From NCBI RefSeq assembly GCF_937919355.1, contig NZ_CALFSA010000235.1, positions 1-32,887 on the forward strand: a stretch of 32,887 bases of DNA, given 5' to 3'. This DNA is from an uncultured Methanofollis sp. Its GTDB lineage: Archaea > Halobacteriota > Methanomicrobia > Methanomicrobiales > Methanofollaceae. The position numbers were made by a program, and so were the translations under genes. Position 1 is the stretch's first letter. Each line of letters starts with the position of its first letter. The notes beneath the pieces are model-generated. The model was not told where the DNA came from, searched no databases, and was given only the letters and a program-made list of their open reading frames with translations. This document shows, in pieces, positions 1-7,303 of this stretch.

Positions 1-269
1 ACAACGGCACCTTCGGCTCGACAGGCAACCAGCCCACCTGCGCCTGCACCGGCGCCGACCTCGAAGTTGCGGCAGTCGCCGCAGGTTTTCGCCGGACCTG
101 CACCGTCGCCGACGAGGGAGAAATCGCGGCGGCCCTTGACGACCCCTCGCCCGGCCCGGCCTTCGTCAGGGTGCTGATCAGGCCGGGGAACGCGGACGTG
201 CCCAACATCCCCCTCTCTCCGGCGGAGATCAGGGACCGCTTCATGGCCGCGGTGAAGGGGTGGGAGTGA
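1..269 (+). CDS. comE: Sulfopyruvate decarboxylase, beta subunit (3' part)
   Basis: Only the last 88 codons are inside the window; the reading frame starts at base 3 and ends with TGA at 267-269. The visible part begins NGTFGSTGNQPT, which matches the thiamine-diphosphate-binding C-terminal region of sulfopyruvate/phosphonopyruvate decarboxylases, and ends with VPNIPLSPAEIRDRFM, typical of the ComE tail. ComDE decarboxylates sulfopyruvate to sulfoacetaldehyde in coenzyme M biosynthesis, a cytoplasmic step found in methanogens. The family is read from these motifs; whether it is ComE or a fused ComDE cannot be decided because the 5' part is missing. Confidence 0.75.
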   Translation, partial: NGTFGSTGNQPTCACTGADLEVAAVAAGFRRTCTVADEGEIAAALDDPSPGPAFVRVLIRPGNADVPNIPLSPAEIRDRFMAAVKGWE

Positions 270-412
270 GGATCCGGTCTGTCTCCTTTTTGGATCTGGA
301 GGATTTTCCTGTTCTGGGGTGACGGTGCCCCATGTTTGCCACTCGAAAACCGAAGTTTTTCTCAATCTCGCTGACGCTCGCACACTCTGGTTCCCCGCCA
401 CTAGGATCGGGG

Positions 413-475
413 GGTTGGCAATCCCACGTGTCAGGATCTCTATTCTGTCTTCTCGGGACCAATCCTGAGCGGGGG
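413..475 (+). repeat. Left arm of a ~60-bp imperfect inverted repeat
   Basis: This segment, with core blocks GTTGGCAATC, TGTCAGGATC, TTCTGTCTTC and GGGACCAATCCTG, reappears in reverse complement at 826-890. About four fifths of positions match by eye, with small indels. The two arms enclose about 350 bp. A shorter direct copy of the CCAATCCTGAGC block sits at 664-675. Confidence 0.75.
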
Positions 476-825
476 TCCGGGGGCGTAGTCCCCCGGCTCA
501 TATTTTGGAGAAGGTGGTGGATCGGTCACTCCGCCGGGGGGCTGCCGCCCCCCAGACCCTCGAAAATCAAAGATTTTCTCATGCTCACTCCGTTCGCACC
601 CTGCCATTAGGATAGGGGGTGGAGGGCAGTCCCCCCTTCAAAATGCACGCTTGCCTCTTTGAGGTCCAATCCTGAGCAGGGGGACTGCCAGCGAAGACTT
701 CGTCTTCTCGACTCCCTCAGGTCGTTCCTCCGGACACTCGAAAGCCTCCGGCTCATGGCACATCAAAGATGTGCCTGCTCAGGAAAATCTTCGATTTTGC
801 GCTTTCTCAAGCTCGCTCCGCTCGC

Positions 826-890
826 ACCCCGCGCAGGATTGGTCCCGGGAAGACAGAACAGGATCCTGACAGGGGTGATTGCCAACCTGC
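826..890 (-). repeat. Right arm of the ~60-bp imperfect inverted repeat
   Basis: Its reverse complement matches 413-475 through the blocks GTTGGCAATC, CTGTCAGGATC, TTCTGTCTTC and GGGACCAATCCTG. The terminal-inverted-repeat layout resembles a miniature mobile element without a transposase, but no target-site duplication was identified by eye. Confidence 0.75.
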
Positions 891-955
891 CCTATCTGGG
901 AGGGTGCGATCGGTAGCCTCTCAGCACAGGCACTAAAAAAAGAATATCTCCTCTC

Positions 956-1825
956 TCACTCGGTGATCATCGTGCCGACGCCGGCATCGGTGAAGAGTTC
1001 GAGGAGGATGGTGTGGGGCTTGTTCCCGTTCACCACATGCGCGAAGGGCACGCCGCCCTTCACCGCCCTGACACAGGAGTCAATCTTCGGGATCATGCCG
1101 CCCGCGATCGTGCCGTCCGTCATCAGGCCCTCTGTCTCGGCGGCCCTGAGGTGGCGGTAGACCTGCGTCCTCTCCCTGTCCATCACGCCGTCGACGTCGG
1201 TGAGGTTGATGAGCTTGAAAGCGTTGAGGGCGACGGCGATCTCACCTGCCGCCGTGTCCGCGTTGATGTTCAGGCTCCGGCCCGCCCTGTCGATCGCGAT
1301 CGGGGCGATGACCGTGATATAACCGTTCGCAAGGAGAGTGGTGATCAGTTCGGGGTTGATCTTCTCGATCTCGCCCACGTAACCGAGGTCGACCTCCTGC
1401 TCCTCCTCGCCCACCTTCACCCTCTGGTTGCCGATCTTCTTCGCGATGATGACATTGCCGTCGTTCCCCGAGATGCCGACACCCTGTGCGCCGCACCGCG
1501 CCAGGACCGAGACGATGCCGTCATTGATCTTACCGACCAGCACCATCTGGGCGATCTCCAGGGTATCGGCGTCGGTGACCCGCAGACCGCCGACGAACTG
1601 CGGTTCCTTGCCGAGGGCCTTCATCTTCTCCGTGATCTCAGGGCCCCCGCCGTGGACGACGACGACCCTCATCCCCACGTAGTGGAGGAGGACAATGTCC
1701 CGAATCGCGTTTTCGAGCATCTCCTCGTCGACCATCGCATGGCCGCCGAGTTTGATCACGATCGTCCTACCGTGAAAGCGCTGGATATAGGGCAGCGCTT
1801 CCATCAGCACTTCTTCGCGCTTCAT
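956..1825 (-). CDS. argB: Acetylglutamate kinase
   Basis: This is a 289-residue amino-acid-kinase-family protein that phosphorylates N-acetyl-L-glutamate with ATP, the second step of arginine synthesis, in the cytoplasm. It shows the phosphate-binding KLGGHAM motif with Lys25, the VVVHGGGPEI loop near residue 63, a GISGNDG segment, and a C-terminal DAGVGTMI end. Length is normal for the family. The start at 1825 is chosen because its ATG overlaps the argJ TGA as ATGA, implying translational coupling; an upstream in-frame start would add 18 atypical residues. It is the last gene of the argC-CBS-argJ-argB operon. Confidence 0.95.
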   Translation of the reverse strand: MKREEVLMEALPYIQRFHGRTIVIKLGGHAMVDEEMLENAIRDIVLLHYVGMRVVVVHGGGPEITEKMKALGKEPQFVGGLRVTDADTLEIAQMVLVGKINDGIVSVLARCGAQGVGISGNDGNVIIAKKIGNQRVKVGEEEQEVDLGYVGEIEKINPELITTLLANGYITVIAPIAIDRAGRSLNINADTAAGEIAVALNAFKLINLTDVDGVMDRERTQVYRHLRAAETEGLMTDGTIAGGMIPKIDSCVRAVKGGVPFAHVVNGNKPHTILLELFTDAGVGTMITE

Positions 1826-2973
1826 GTCGTGTACTTCCCGTTGATCTCGACGTATTTCTCGGTGAGGTCGCAGCCCCATGCGACGGCCTCGCCCTTGCCT
1901 GCGGCAAGGTCAAGGGAGAAGACGACCTTCTTCCCGTGCATCGCCGCCTTTGCCCTGACCAGATCGGAGACGATCACCCCGTCCTTCACGAGGGGCGTCT
2001 CCTCCTCACCCTCGCCGATGGTGAGAGAGACGGCGTCCGGGTCGAAGGCGACGCCCGCCCTGCCGGCGGCGGCGACGACGCGGCCCCAGTTCGGGTCCTC
2101 GCCGTAGACCGCCGTCTTGACGAGGGGTGAGGCGACGACTGTCCGTGCCACCAGTTCGGCCGCCGCCTCGTCAGGGGCGCCGGTGACCTGCACCTCGAGC
2201 ATCTTCGTCGCCCCTTCGCCGTCGGCGGCGATCTGCTTTGCAAGAGAGATGCAGCAGGCCTCAAGAGCTGCATCGAAGGCCTTCCTGTCCGCAGGACCGG
2301 CACGGCCGGTTGCAGTCACGAAGGCGCAGTCGTTTGTGCTCTCGTCCCCGTCCACGACGACGCGGTTGAAACTCCGGCGCACTGCCGAACGGAGTGACTC
2401 CTGCAACTCCGCCGCCCCGATCGCCGCGTCCGTGTAGATGAAGGCGAGCATCGTCCCCATGTTCGGGGCGATCATCCCGCTCCCCTTGCAGATACCGGCG
2501 ACGGTAAAACCGTCACCCCGGACAAGGGCGTGCTTCTCGACCTGGTCGGTCGTCATGATCGCCCTCGCCGCCGCAACCTCGGCCTCTGCAGACGAGACAA
2601 GGTGCGGGGCGACAACCCGGCACTGCCTCTCGATGATATCGAGGTGGAGATAGCGCCCTATCACGCCGGTGCTCGCCACGCCGACCCGCTCCTCGGGAAG
2701 GCCGAGGGCATCGGCCGCGATTTCTGCCATCTTCACGGCGTCCTCATACCCTCTCTTCCCGGTGTAGGCGTTCGCACACCCGGAGTCGATGACAATTGCG
2801 TCGAGTTTGCCTGCGGCGATCCTCTCCCGCATCAACTGGACAGGCGCTGCACACACCAGGTTTGAGGTGAAAGTCGCCGCTGCGGTGCCGCTCGCACGGA
2901 TAATTGCAAGCCCGTGCTTCCCCTCCTTGATCCCCCAGGCCTCAACGCCCTGGACTGCACAGATACTCTTCAT
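1822..2973 (-). CDS. argJ: Glutamate N-acetyltransferase / ornithine acetyltransferase (ArgJ)
   Basis: The 383-residue product transfers acetyl from N-acetylornithine to glutamate, recycling the acetyl group in arginine synthesis; some family members also use acetyl-CoA. The precursor cleaves itself into two chains before a conserved threonine. Here that region reads KGSGMIAPNMGTML with the nucleophile Thr174; the residue before it is Gly173 instead of the Ala found in most family members. An oxyanion-hole STGVIG motif is at 101-106. Its start overlaps the stop of the upstream CBS gene (ATGA), and its stop overlaps the argB start (ATGA). Confidence 0.95.
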   Translation of the reverse strand: MKSICAVQGVEAWGIKEGKHGLAIIRASGTAAATFTSNLVCAAPVQLMRERIAAGKLDAIVIDSGCANAYTGKRGYEDAVKMAEIAADALGLPEERVGVASTGVIGRYLHLDIIERQCRVVAPHLVSSAEAEVAAARAIMTTDQVEKHALVRGDGFTVAGICKGSGMIAPNMGTMLAFIYTDAAIGAAELQESLRSAVRRSFNRVVVDGDESTNDCAFVTATGRAGPADRKAFDAALEACCISLAKQIAADGEGATKMLEVQVTGAPDEAAAELVARTVVASPLVKTAVYGEDPNWGRVVAAAGRAGVAFDPDAVSLTIGEGEEETPLVKDGVIVSDLVRAKAAMHGKKVVFSLDLAAGKGEAVAWGCDLTEKYVEINGKYTT

Positions 2974-3464
2974 TCTTCTTTTTCCTCCTTCATATCATAT
3001 GAGGCGCCAAGCCCCTGCACGATGTCGCGGCGCGCGACGATCCCGATAAGTCTCTTCTTCTCCACGACAGGCAGGCGAGCGATGCCCTCTTTCAGCATCA
3101 CGGCCGCCGCCTTCTCGATGTCGTCTTCCGGGCCGACGGTGATCGCGGGCATCGACATCACCTGGCGGACCTTTGTCTTCCCGACGTCAGAGAGAGCCTT
3201 CTTCGTCTTCTCCCAGTTGATCATCTCCCTGATAGGCACCTCGATGAACTCAAGGGGCGACGGGAGCCAGAGGTCTTCGGAGACCCCGCCGGTCTTCAGG
3301 AGGGAGAGGATGTCGGCCTCCGTAACCATCCCGACCAGTTCGTTCCCGTCCAGCACCGGGAGGCCGCTGATATCGTGCCTCCGCAGCAGGGAGGCGGCGT
3401 GCCTGACCGTGTCGTCGGCCTGGACCGTCACCGGGTCAGGTGTCATGATCTCGCGTACTTTCAT
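2970..3464 (-). CDS. Two-CBS-domain protein in the arginine operon
   Basis: This 164-residue soluble protein consists of two CBS domains, about residues 1-58 (VREIMTPDPVTV ... LVGMVTEADIL) and 97-155 (VRQVMSMPAITV ... LIGIVARRDIV), joined by a linker rich in charged residues, and it ends in an acidic/basic EEKEE tail. CBS pairs usually bind adenosyl nucleotides such as AMP, ATP or S-adenosylmethionine and sense energy state. The gene lies between argC and argJ: a 13-bp gap with a GGGGGAAG ribosome site precedes it and its TGA overlaps the argJ ATG. A role in tuning arginine synthesis is inferred from position only; no enzymatic domain is present. Confidence 0.9.
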   Translation of the reverse strand: MKVREIMTPDPVTVQADDTVRHAASLLRRHDISGLPVLDGNELVGMVTEADILSLLKTGGVSEDLWLPSPLEFIEVPIREMINWEKTKKALSDVGKTKVRQVMSMPAITVGPEDDIEKAAAVMLKEGIARLPVVEKKRLIGIVARRDIVQGLGASYDMKEEKEE

Positions 3465-3477
3465 GGTCTTCCCCCGT

Positions 3478-4464
3478 TCAGGGCATGCACGCCGGAGTCT
3501 TCAACCCATCGTCCTCGGCGTAGCCGCACATGATGTTCATGTTCTGGATCGCCTGGCCTGCCGCGCCCTTGACCAGGTTGTCGATCGCCGAGACGACGAC
3601 GACCCGTTCGCCCTCGCTTTCCATCCCGATGTCGCAGAAGTTGCTGCCGCGCACGGCCGGCAGGGCCGGTTTCTGGAGGCGGACAAAGTGCTCGCCCGCG
3701 TAGAACTTCCTGTACAGGGCCTCCACCTCGTCCTGGGCCATCGGTTCGTCCAGGATGATATGTGCCGTCGTCAGGATCCCCCTGTTCACCGGCACCAGGT
3801 GCGGGGTGAAGAAGCAGTGGGCCTTTGAACCGAGACGGGATAACTCCTGCTTCATCTCGGCAAGGTGGCGGTGGCTCGTCCACTTGTACGCGTTCACGCC
3901 GTCGGCCACGTTCGGGTAGTGAGTCGTCGCCGAGGGGTTGTCGCCGGCGCCTGAGACGCCGGTCTTCGAGTCGTAGATGACATACTTCGCGTATTTTGCC
4001 AGGGGCGCCGCCGCAAGGGTCGCACCCGTCGGGAAGCACCCCGGGTTCGAGACGAACTTTGCCCCTCTCACCTCGTCCCTGTGGAGTTCGGGGATACCGT
4101 ACGGCGCCTTGAAGTAGGCGGTATGGGTGACCCCGTAGACCTTCTCGTAGACGTCCTGCGGGAGTCTGTAGTCCGCCGAGAGGTCGACGGTCCTGATCCC
4201 GCGTTCAAGAAGTGTTCCCGCAAAGTTCATCGCCGCGGTGTGCGGCACGGCAAGGAAAGCAAAGTCAGCATCGATATCCTCAACCTTCGGGTTGGTGAAG
4301 GCGAGGTCGGTGTAGCCCCGCAGGTGCGGGTGCTGGTCTGCGACCGGCCGCCCTTCCAGCGCCCTCGAGGTGGCGACTGTCACCCGGGCAGAAGAATGAC
4401 TCTGGAGAAGGCGGATCAGTTCTCCGCCGGCGTAGCCTGAGGCCCCAACGATAGCGACATCCAT
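3478..4464 (-). CDS. argC: N-acetyl-gamma-glutamyl-phosphate reductase
   Basis: The 328-residue NADPH-dependent enzyme reduces N-acetylglutamyl phosphate to the semialdehyde in arginine synthesis. The Rossmann motif VAIVGASGYAGGEL is at the N-terminus, and the catalytic cysteine Cys143 lies in SNPGCFPTG; HLVPVNRG and the expected C-terminal helices follow. The ATG at 4464 is preferred because it places the nucleotide-binding motif at residue 3; upstream in-frame residues look non-coding. No clear GGAGG site precedes it, and a T-rich stretch about 25-30 bases upstream may be a promoter, so the transcript may have little or no leader. It is the first gene of the operon. Confidence 0.95.
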   Translation of the reverse strand: MDVAIVGASGYAGGELIRLLQSHSSARVTVATSRALEGRPVADQHPHLRGYTDLAFTNPKVEDIDADFAFLAVPHTAAMNFAGTLLERGIRTVDLSADYRLPQDVYEKVYGVTHTAYFKAPYGIPELHRDEVRGAKFVSNPGCFPTGATLAAAPLAKYAKYVIYDSKTGVSGAGDNPSATTHYPNVADGVNAYKWTSHRHLAEMKQELSRLGSKAHCFFTPHLVPVNRGILTTAHIILDEPMAQDEVEALYRKFYAGEHFVRLQKPALPAVRGSNFCDIGMESEGERVVVVSAIDNLVKGAAGQAIQNMNIMCGYAEDDGLKTPACMP

Positions 4465-4555
4465 ACAGGAGATTATACCGGAGAAAAAACTTAATGGTTT
4501 GGAATCGTCGGCCCGCACCCGGCCGGCGGGAGAGGGAGAACTCTGATTGGAGGGA

Positions 4556-5488
4556 TCAGGTGTGTGCTGTGGCGTCGAAGAGCGCCCTTGCACGGCCGTC
4601 GATCAGGTCCCTGTTCTCCAGACCGGCGAGGAGGTCGGCGGGCAGCGCGGCGGCGCCGTACCTCGCCCCGGCGTACGCCCCGCAGATGAAGGCGATGGTG
4701 TCGGTGTTCCCGCCGACATTGGCGGCGACATAGAGGAGGTTTTCCGGGGATTCGTACCGGCCCATGAGGAAGAAGGCGATCGGGACGGTCTGGTAGATGG
4801 AAACGTCGTTGCCGATGACGGGCAATGCCGCTTCAAGGCTGATACCCTCTTCCTGCAGGGAGACCGCCCGCCTGATCCTGGCACCGAGGCCGGTGTCCTC
4901 GGCCGCCGCCGTCTTCAGGGCGAGGGCGAGGGGGTCGGGGGCGCCGTACACGGTGGCGGAGAGGAGGGCGGCGACGGTGACGGCACCGGCAAGGGCGGCC
5001 GGATGGGTGTGGGTGACGGCACAGGCCTTTGCGAGGCGTCCTGAACGCTCGACCGGGTCGCTATATCGCAGGGCGAAGGGGACGGCGAGGGGTATGCACC
5101 CGCTGGTGTCCGAGTTGACGCCAGTCTGACCCGGGCCCTGCGTGACCAGGCGTTCGCAGGCGGCCATCAACGACCCGTCGGGGAAGCGGAGGTCGCCCTC
5201 GGCGCAGAGGTGTGCAAGGTCGCGGGCATATCTCACCTCAGAGTACTCTCCCGAGGCGAGGAGGGAGGCGACGAGGAGCATGATCTGGGTGTCGTCGGTG
5301 TACTGGCCGGGTTCGAGGCGGGCGTTCGGGTGCCACCGCCATGCCTTCCTGTACCCCCTGTACAGGTGCGAGAGGTTCATCGGCGACGTCTCTCCGGGCA
5401 TGCCGAGAGCGTCCCCGACGGCCGCCCCGAGCATGCATCCCCTGAATCGATCGAGCATCAAAGCCGTTATTGGTGAAGAGGATACCAT
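4556..5488 (-). CDS. ADP-ribosylglycohydrolase family protein
   Basis: This 310-residue protein carries the DraG/ARH signature: GCMLGAAVGDALGMP near the N-terminus, the metal-binding YTDDTQ motif near residue 63, HTHPAALAGAVTVAALL in the middle, and the second metal motif GGNTDTIAFICGAYAGA near residue 258. Such enzymes remove ADP-ribose from modified side chains or related substrates using two divalent metal ions. The substrate is unknown; no dinitrogenase reductase ADP-ribosyltransferase gene is visible nearby. An internal Met at residue 11 is an alternative start. It lies 91 bp upstream of argC on the same strand, with a promoter-like A/T tract between them, so it is probably a separate unit. 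Confidence 0.9.
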   Translation of the reverse strand: MVSSSPITALMLDRFRGCMLGAAVGDALGMPGETSPMNLSHLYRGYRKAWRWHPNARLEPGQYTDDTQIMLLVASLLASGEYSEVRYARDLAHLCAEGDLRFPDGSLMAACERLVTQGPGQTGVNSDTSGCIPLAVPFALRYSDPVERSGRLAKACAVTHTHPAALAGAVTVAALLSATVYGAPDPLALALKTAAAEDTGLGARIRRAVSLQEEGISLEAALPVIGNDVSIYQTVPIAFFLMGRYESPENLLYVAANVGGNTDTIAFICGAYAGARYGAAALPADLLAGLENRDLIDGRARALFDATAHT

Positions 5489-5929
5489 AAGCCCTTCGTC
5501 TTTGTTCGGGCCCGTGTTTTCTTTCTGAAATATTTTTGTGTTCGTATGATATTTTCTGTCGTCTCTGGCGTGATGCTATGCCCGCGCCCGGTGCGAAGGA
5601 TATAACCCGGTCGGTACCAGGACCCCCCTGCCTCCGCCCCCTCTTATGGTTCTCACCCGGTCGACGGGGGGACCTGCCCATATCTGCCGGGTGATGGCGG
5701 GCGCAGGCCATCCCCCTCGTTGGATGCCCCCCTTGGGGGCGCAGGATCTCTCCTGTGGTGATCGCATCACCCTCTCCGGGAGACTATAATCTCTCTGCCA
5801 CCCCCATCCGCGCCGTCGGATCACAAACCCTATCCCCGTCGAGCGCATATCGTAAAAGTTATCGACGGGTGGTATATCCGCCCTCCTGCTGTTGGTGATA
5901 TCATTCGGAGAGAATCAGAATCTGCGGAT
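5489..5929. other. Gene-free 441-bp region with clustered hairpins
   Basis: No credible gene is seen between the two divergent genes. The left end (about 5510-5555) is A/T rich and could hold the promoter of the glycohydrolase gene. The middle holds a 7-bp stem at 5654-5660/5687-5693 (CACCCGG/CCGGGTG) and then four adjacent hairpins: 5726-5740, 5742-5755, 5757-5771 and 5773-5783. The right part contains weak A/T-rich promoter-like sequence (around 5846-5880) ahead of the cation transporter. It does not show the conserved core of RNase P RNA or SRP RNA. Confidence 0.55.
5726..5783. ncRNA. Candidate structured element: four back-to-back hairpins
   Basis: Four perfect stems follow one another with almost no spacing: GCCCCC/GGGGGC (loop CTT), CAGGA/TCCTG (loop TCTC), GGTGAT/ATCACC (loop CGC), and TCTC/GAGA (loop CGG). 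Such an array is unlikely in random sequence, but base composition favours short GC stems. It could be a small RNA, a long 5' leader structure of the downstream transporter, or a DNA-level repeat. Strand and ends of any transcript are unknown, and no known RNA family was recognised. Confidence 0.35.
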
Positions 5930-6862
5930 GTGGTGAAGCAGAAGACCGCACGCCTCTCGGTCATTTCGAATACACTCCTCGTAACGACGAAACTCGTCGT
6001 CGGGTGTGCGATCGGATCTGTCGGTATCATCTCCGAGGCGATCCATTCTGGGATTGACCTTGTAGCTGCTGGTATCGCATTCATATCGGTGAAAATAGCG
6101 TCGGAACCTGCGGATGCATCCCACCGTTTCGGTCACGGAAAGTTCGAGGACTTTTCCGGTCTCATTGAGGCGGCCCTCATCTTCGTAGCGGCCGCTCTCA
6201 TCATCAGGGAAGCGCTCGGGACTCTTATCGCTGGAAGCGACGGCCTTGCCATGGACGCCCTGGGGTTTGGCATGGCCGTGATGCTCCTCTCGGCCGGCGT
6301 GAACTGGTACGTCTCCTCCCGCTTGATGAAGGTGGCGAAGGAGACCGAGTCGATCGCCCTTGAGAGCGACGCGTGGCACCTGCGGACCGACGTGTACACC
6401 TCCCTTGCCATGCTTGCCGGTCTTGTGGCCATCAGGCTTACCGGCCTTGTCGTCCTCGATGCGGTCTTCGCCCTCGGCGTCGCCGGGATCATAATGAAGG
6501 CGGCCTACGACCTGACGCGGCGGGCCTTCTCCGACCTCACCGACCATGCCCTCCCGCCCGAGGAGGAGGAGAGGATCAGGCAGATCATCTGCGACCACGC
6601 CTCTGATGTCGTGGACTTCCACGCCCTCAGGACGAGGCGGTCCGGCCCGGAGCGCTTCATCGACCTCCACCTTGTCGTCTCCCGGGACGACAGCCTCCAG
6701 ATGGCATATGACCTGGTGAAGCACATCGAGTCAGATATCAGGTCTGAGTTCCCCGGCGCCAATGTCTCGATCCGGGTCGAACCCTGTGCACGGCACTGCA
6801 CGGCCTGCCCCTCGGTCTGCCACCCGGGTAAGGAGGAACCCGACAGGCGGCAGGGTGCATGA
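5930..6862 (+). CDS. Cation diffusion facilitator (CDF) family efflux transporter
   Basis: The 310-residue membrane protein has about six hydrophobic segments in the first 210 residues and a soluble C-terminal domain, the CDF layout that exports divalent metals (Zn, Fe, Mn, Co) in exchange for protons. Metal-site motifs EAIHSGIDLV in helix 2 and SDAWHLRTDV in helix 5 provide the paired His/Asp residues, and HRFGHGKFED follows helix 2. The start is a GTG at 5930 (a second GTG follows directly); no in-frame ATG upstream fits. Unusually the protein ends with a cysteine cluster, CARHCTACPSVCHPG, which is not part of the usual fold and may bind metal. Substrate cannot be assigned. Confidence 0.9.
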   Translation: MVKQKTARLSVISNTLLVTTKLVVGCAIGSVGIISEAIHSGIDLVAAGIAFISVKIASEPADASHRFGHGKFEDFSGLIEAALIFVAAALIIREALGTLIAGSDGLAMDALGFGMAVMLLSAGVNWYVSSRLMKVAKETESIALESDAWHLRTDVYTSLAMLAGLVAIRLTGLVVLDAVFALGVAGIIMKAAYDLTRRAFSDLTDHALPPEEEERIRQIICDHASDVVDFHALRTRRSGPERFIDLHLVVSRDDSLQMAYDLVKHIESDIRSEFPGANVSIRVEPCARHCTACPSVCHPGKEEPDRRQGA

Positions 6863-6896
6863 AAATAGTGTGAATGTCCTGGACCGGAGATGGTCC

Positions 6897-7214
6897 TCAG
6901 ACCATCTTCGTCCCCCAGACCGTGTGTTCGTACCTCTGCGCCTTCTCCGCCCCTCGCGTGCAGAAGAAGGAATATTTCAGCCCCATCTCCTTTCCCACCG
7001 GGCACGCCGGGCAGATGCACCTCTTCTCGTCGCTGATGCACATGAAACTCTTGCCCGTGGAGCAGAAGATGAGTTCTTTCCCCTCCTTTGCGCACCGGTT
7101 GTACGACGGGCATGACGGGCAGGTGCACATCGACTTCAACTTCTCGACTGTCGCCTGGACGTCTTCAGGCGCCATATTTTTCATTGCCTGGACTTTCTCC
7201 TCAAAGGTGTCCAT
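6897..7214 (-). CDS. DUF2769 cysteine-rich protein
   Basis: This 105-residue cytoplasmic protein has ten cysteines, arranged as CTCPSCPSYNRC near residue 30, single Cys in IFCSTG and FMCISDE, then CICPACP and a last FFC. The pattern and length fit DUF2769, a family known mainly from methanogenic archaea and of unknown function; metal or iron-sulfur binding is likely but not shown. It has its own promoter: a strong TATA-like box lies 34-46 bp upstream of the ATG, and GGGGGAG precedes the start. Its stop is 34 bp from the convergent transporter gene. Confidence 0.85.
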   Translation of the reverse strand: MDTFEEKVQAMKNMAPEDVQATVEKLKSMCTCPSCPSYNRCAKEGKELIFCSTGKSFMCISDEKRCICPACPVGKEMGLKYSFFCTRGAEKAQRYEHTVWGTKMV

Positions 7215-7247
7215 TGTGTCTCCCCCGGCAGGAGGAGGTACACCCGC

Positions 7248-7260
7248 TATAAAAATATAT
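7248..7260 (-). promoter_or_regulatory. TATA box of the DUF2769 gene
   Basis: On the minus strand the sequence reads ATATATTTTTATA, a strong archaeal TATA element, centred about 40 bp upstream of the ATG at 7214. This implies a short leader that includes the GGGGGAG ribosome site. Confidence 0.6.
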
Positions 7261-7267
7261 CCCGGGG

Positions 7268-7273
7268 AAAAAA
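7268..7273 (-). terminator. T-tract terminator after first cheW
   Basis: Six consecutive T on the minus strand, about 30 bases after the cheW stop codon, preceded by a C/T-rich stretch. Archaeal transcription commonly ends at such T tracts. Confidence 0.4.
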
Positions 7274-7303
7274 GAGGGAGGGAGAAGGATTTTGTCTGCG
7301 TTT

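Larger units (their letters stand above)
270..955. repeat. Gene-free island of palindromes and inverted repeats
   Basis: No convincing gene lies between comE and the end of argB. The stretch is packed with short hairpins: AAAACcgaaGTTTT-like at 346-360, 477-496 (CCGGGGG, 6-nt loop, CCCCCGG), 536-553 (GGGGGGC, loop TGCC, GCCCCCC), AAAATCaaaGATTTT at 563-577, GAAGACttcGTCTTC near 692-706, GGCACATcaaaGATGTGCC near 757-775, and AAAATCttcGATTTT at 784-798. Several hairpins are followed by a degenerate tail resembling CTCAAGCTCGCTCCGCTCGC (361-383, 578-602, 804-829). Short ORFs across it have no protein-like character. Related modules recur at 14240-14580, so this looks like a dispersed non-coding repeat family. 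Confidence 0.7.

Noticed and set aside
241..916. Short ORFs across the first palindrome island
   Set aside because: They follow the inverted repeats and hairpins; no start signals, no protein-like sequence.
270..955. CRISPR array
   Set aside because: The repeats are uneven in spacing, differ in sequence and are palindromic with related tails; there are no regular unique spacers and no cas genes.
1013..2107. Long plus-strand ORF of 364 codons
   Set aside because: It is antisense to argB and argJ, which have clear family motifs; its own product is His/Asp/Arg-rich low-complexity sequence typical of a shadow frame.
5489..5929. RNase P RNA or SRP RNA gene
   Set aside because: The conserved sequence cores of both RNAs were looked for and not seen.
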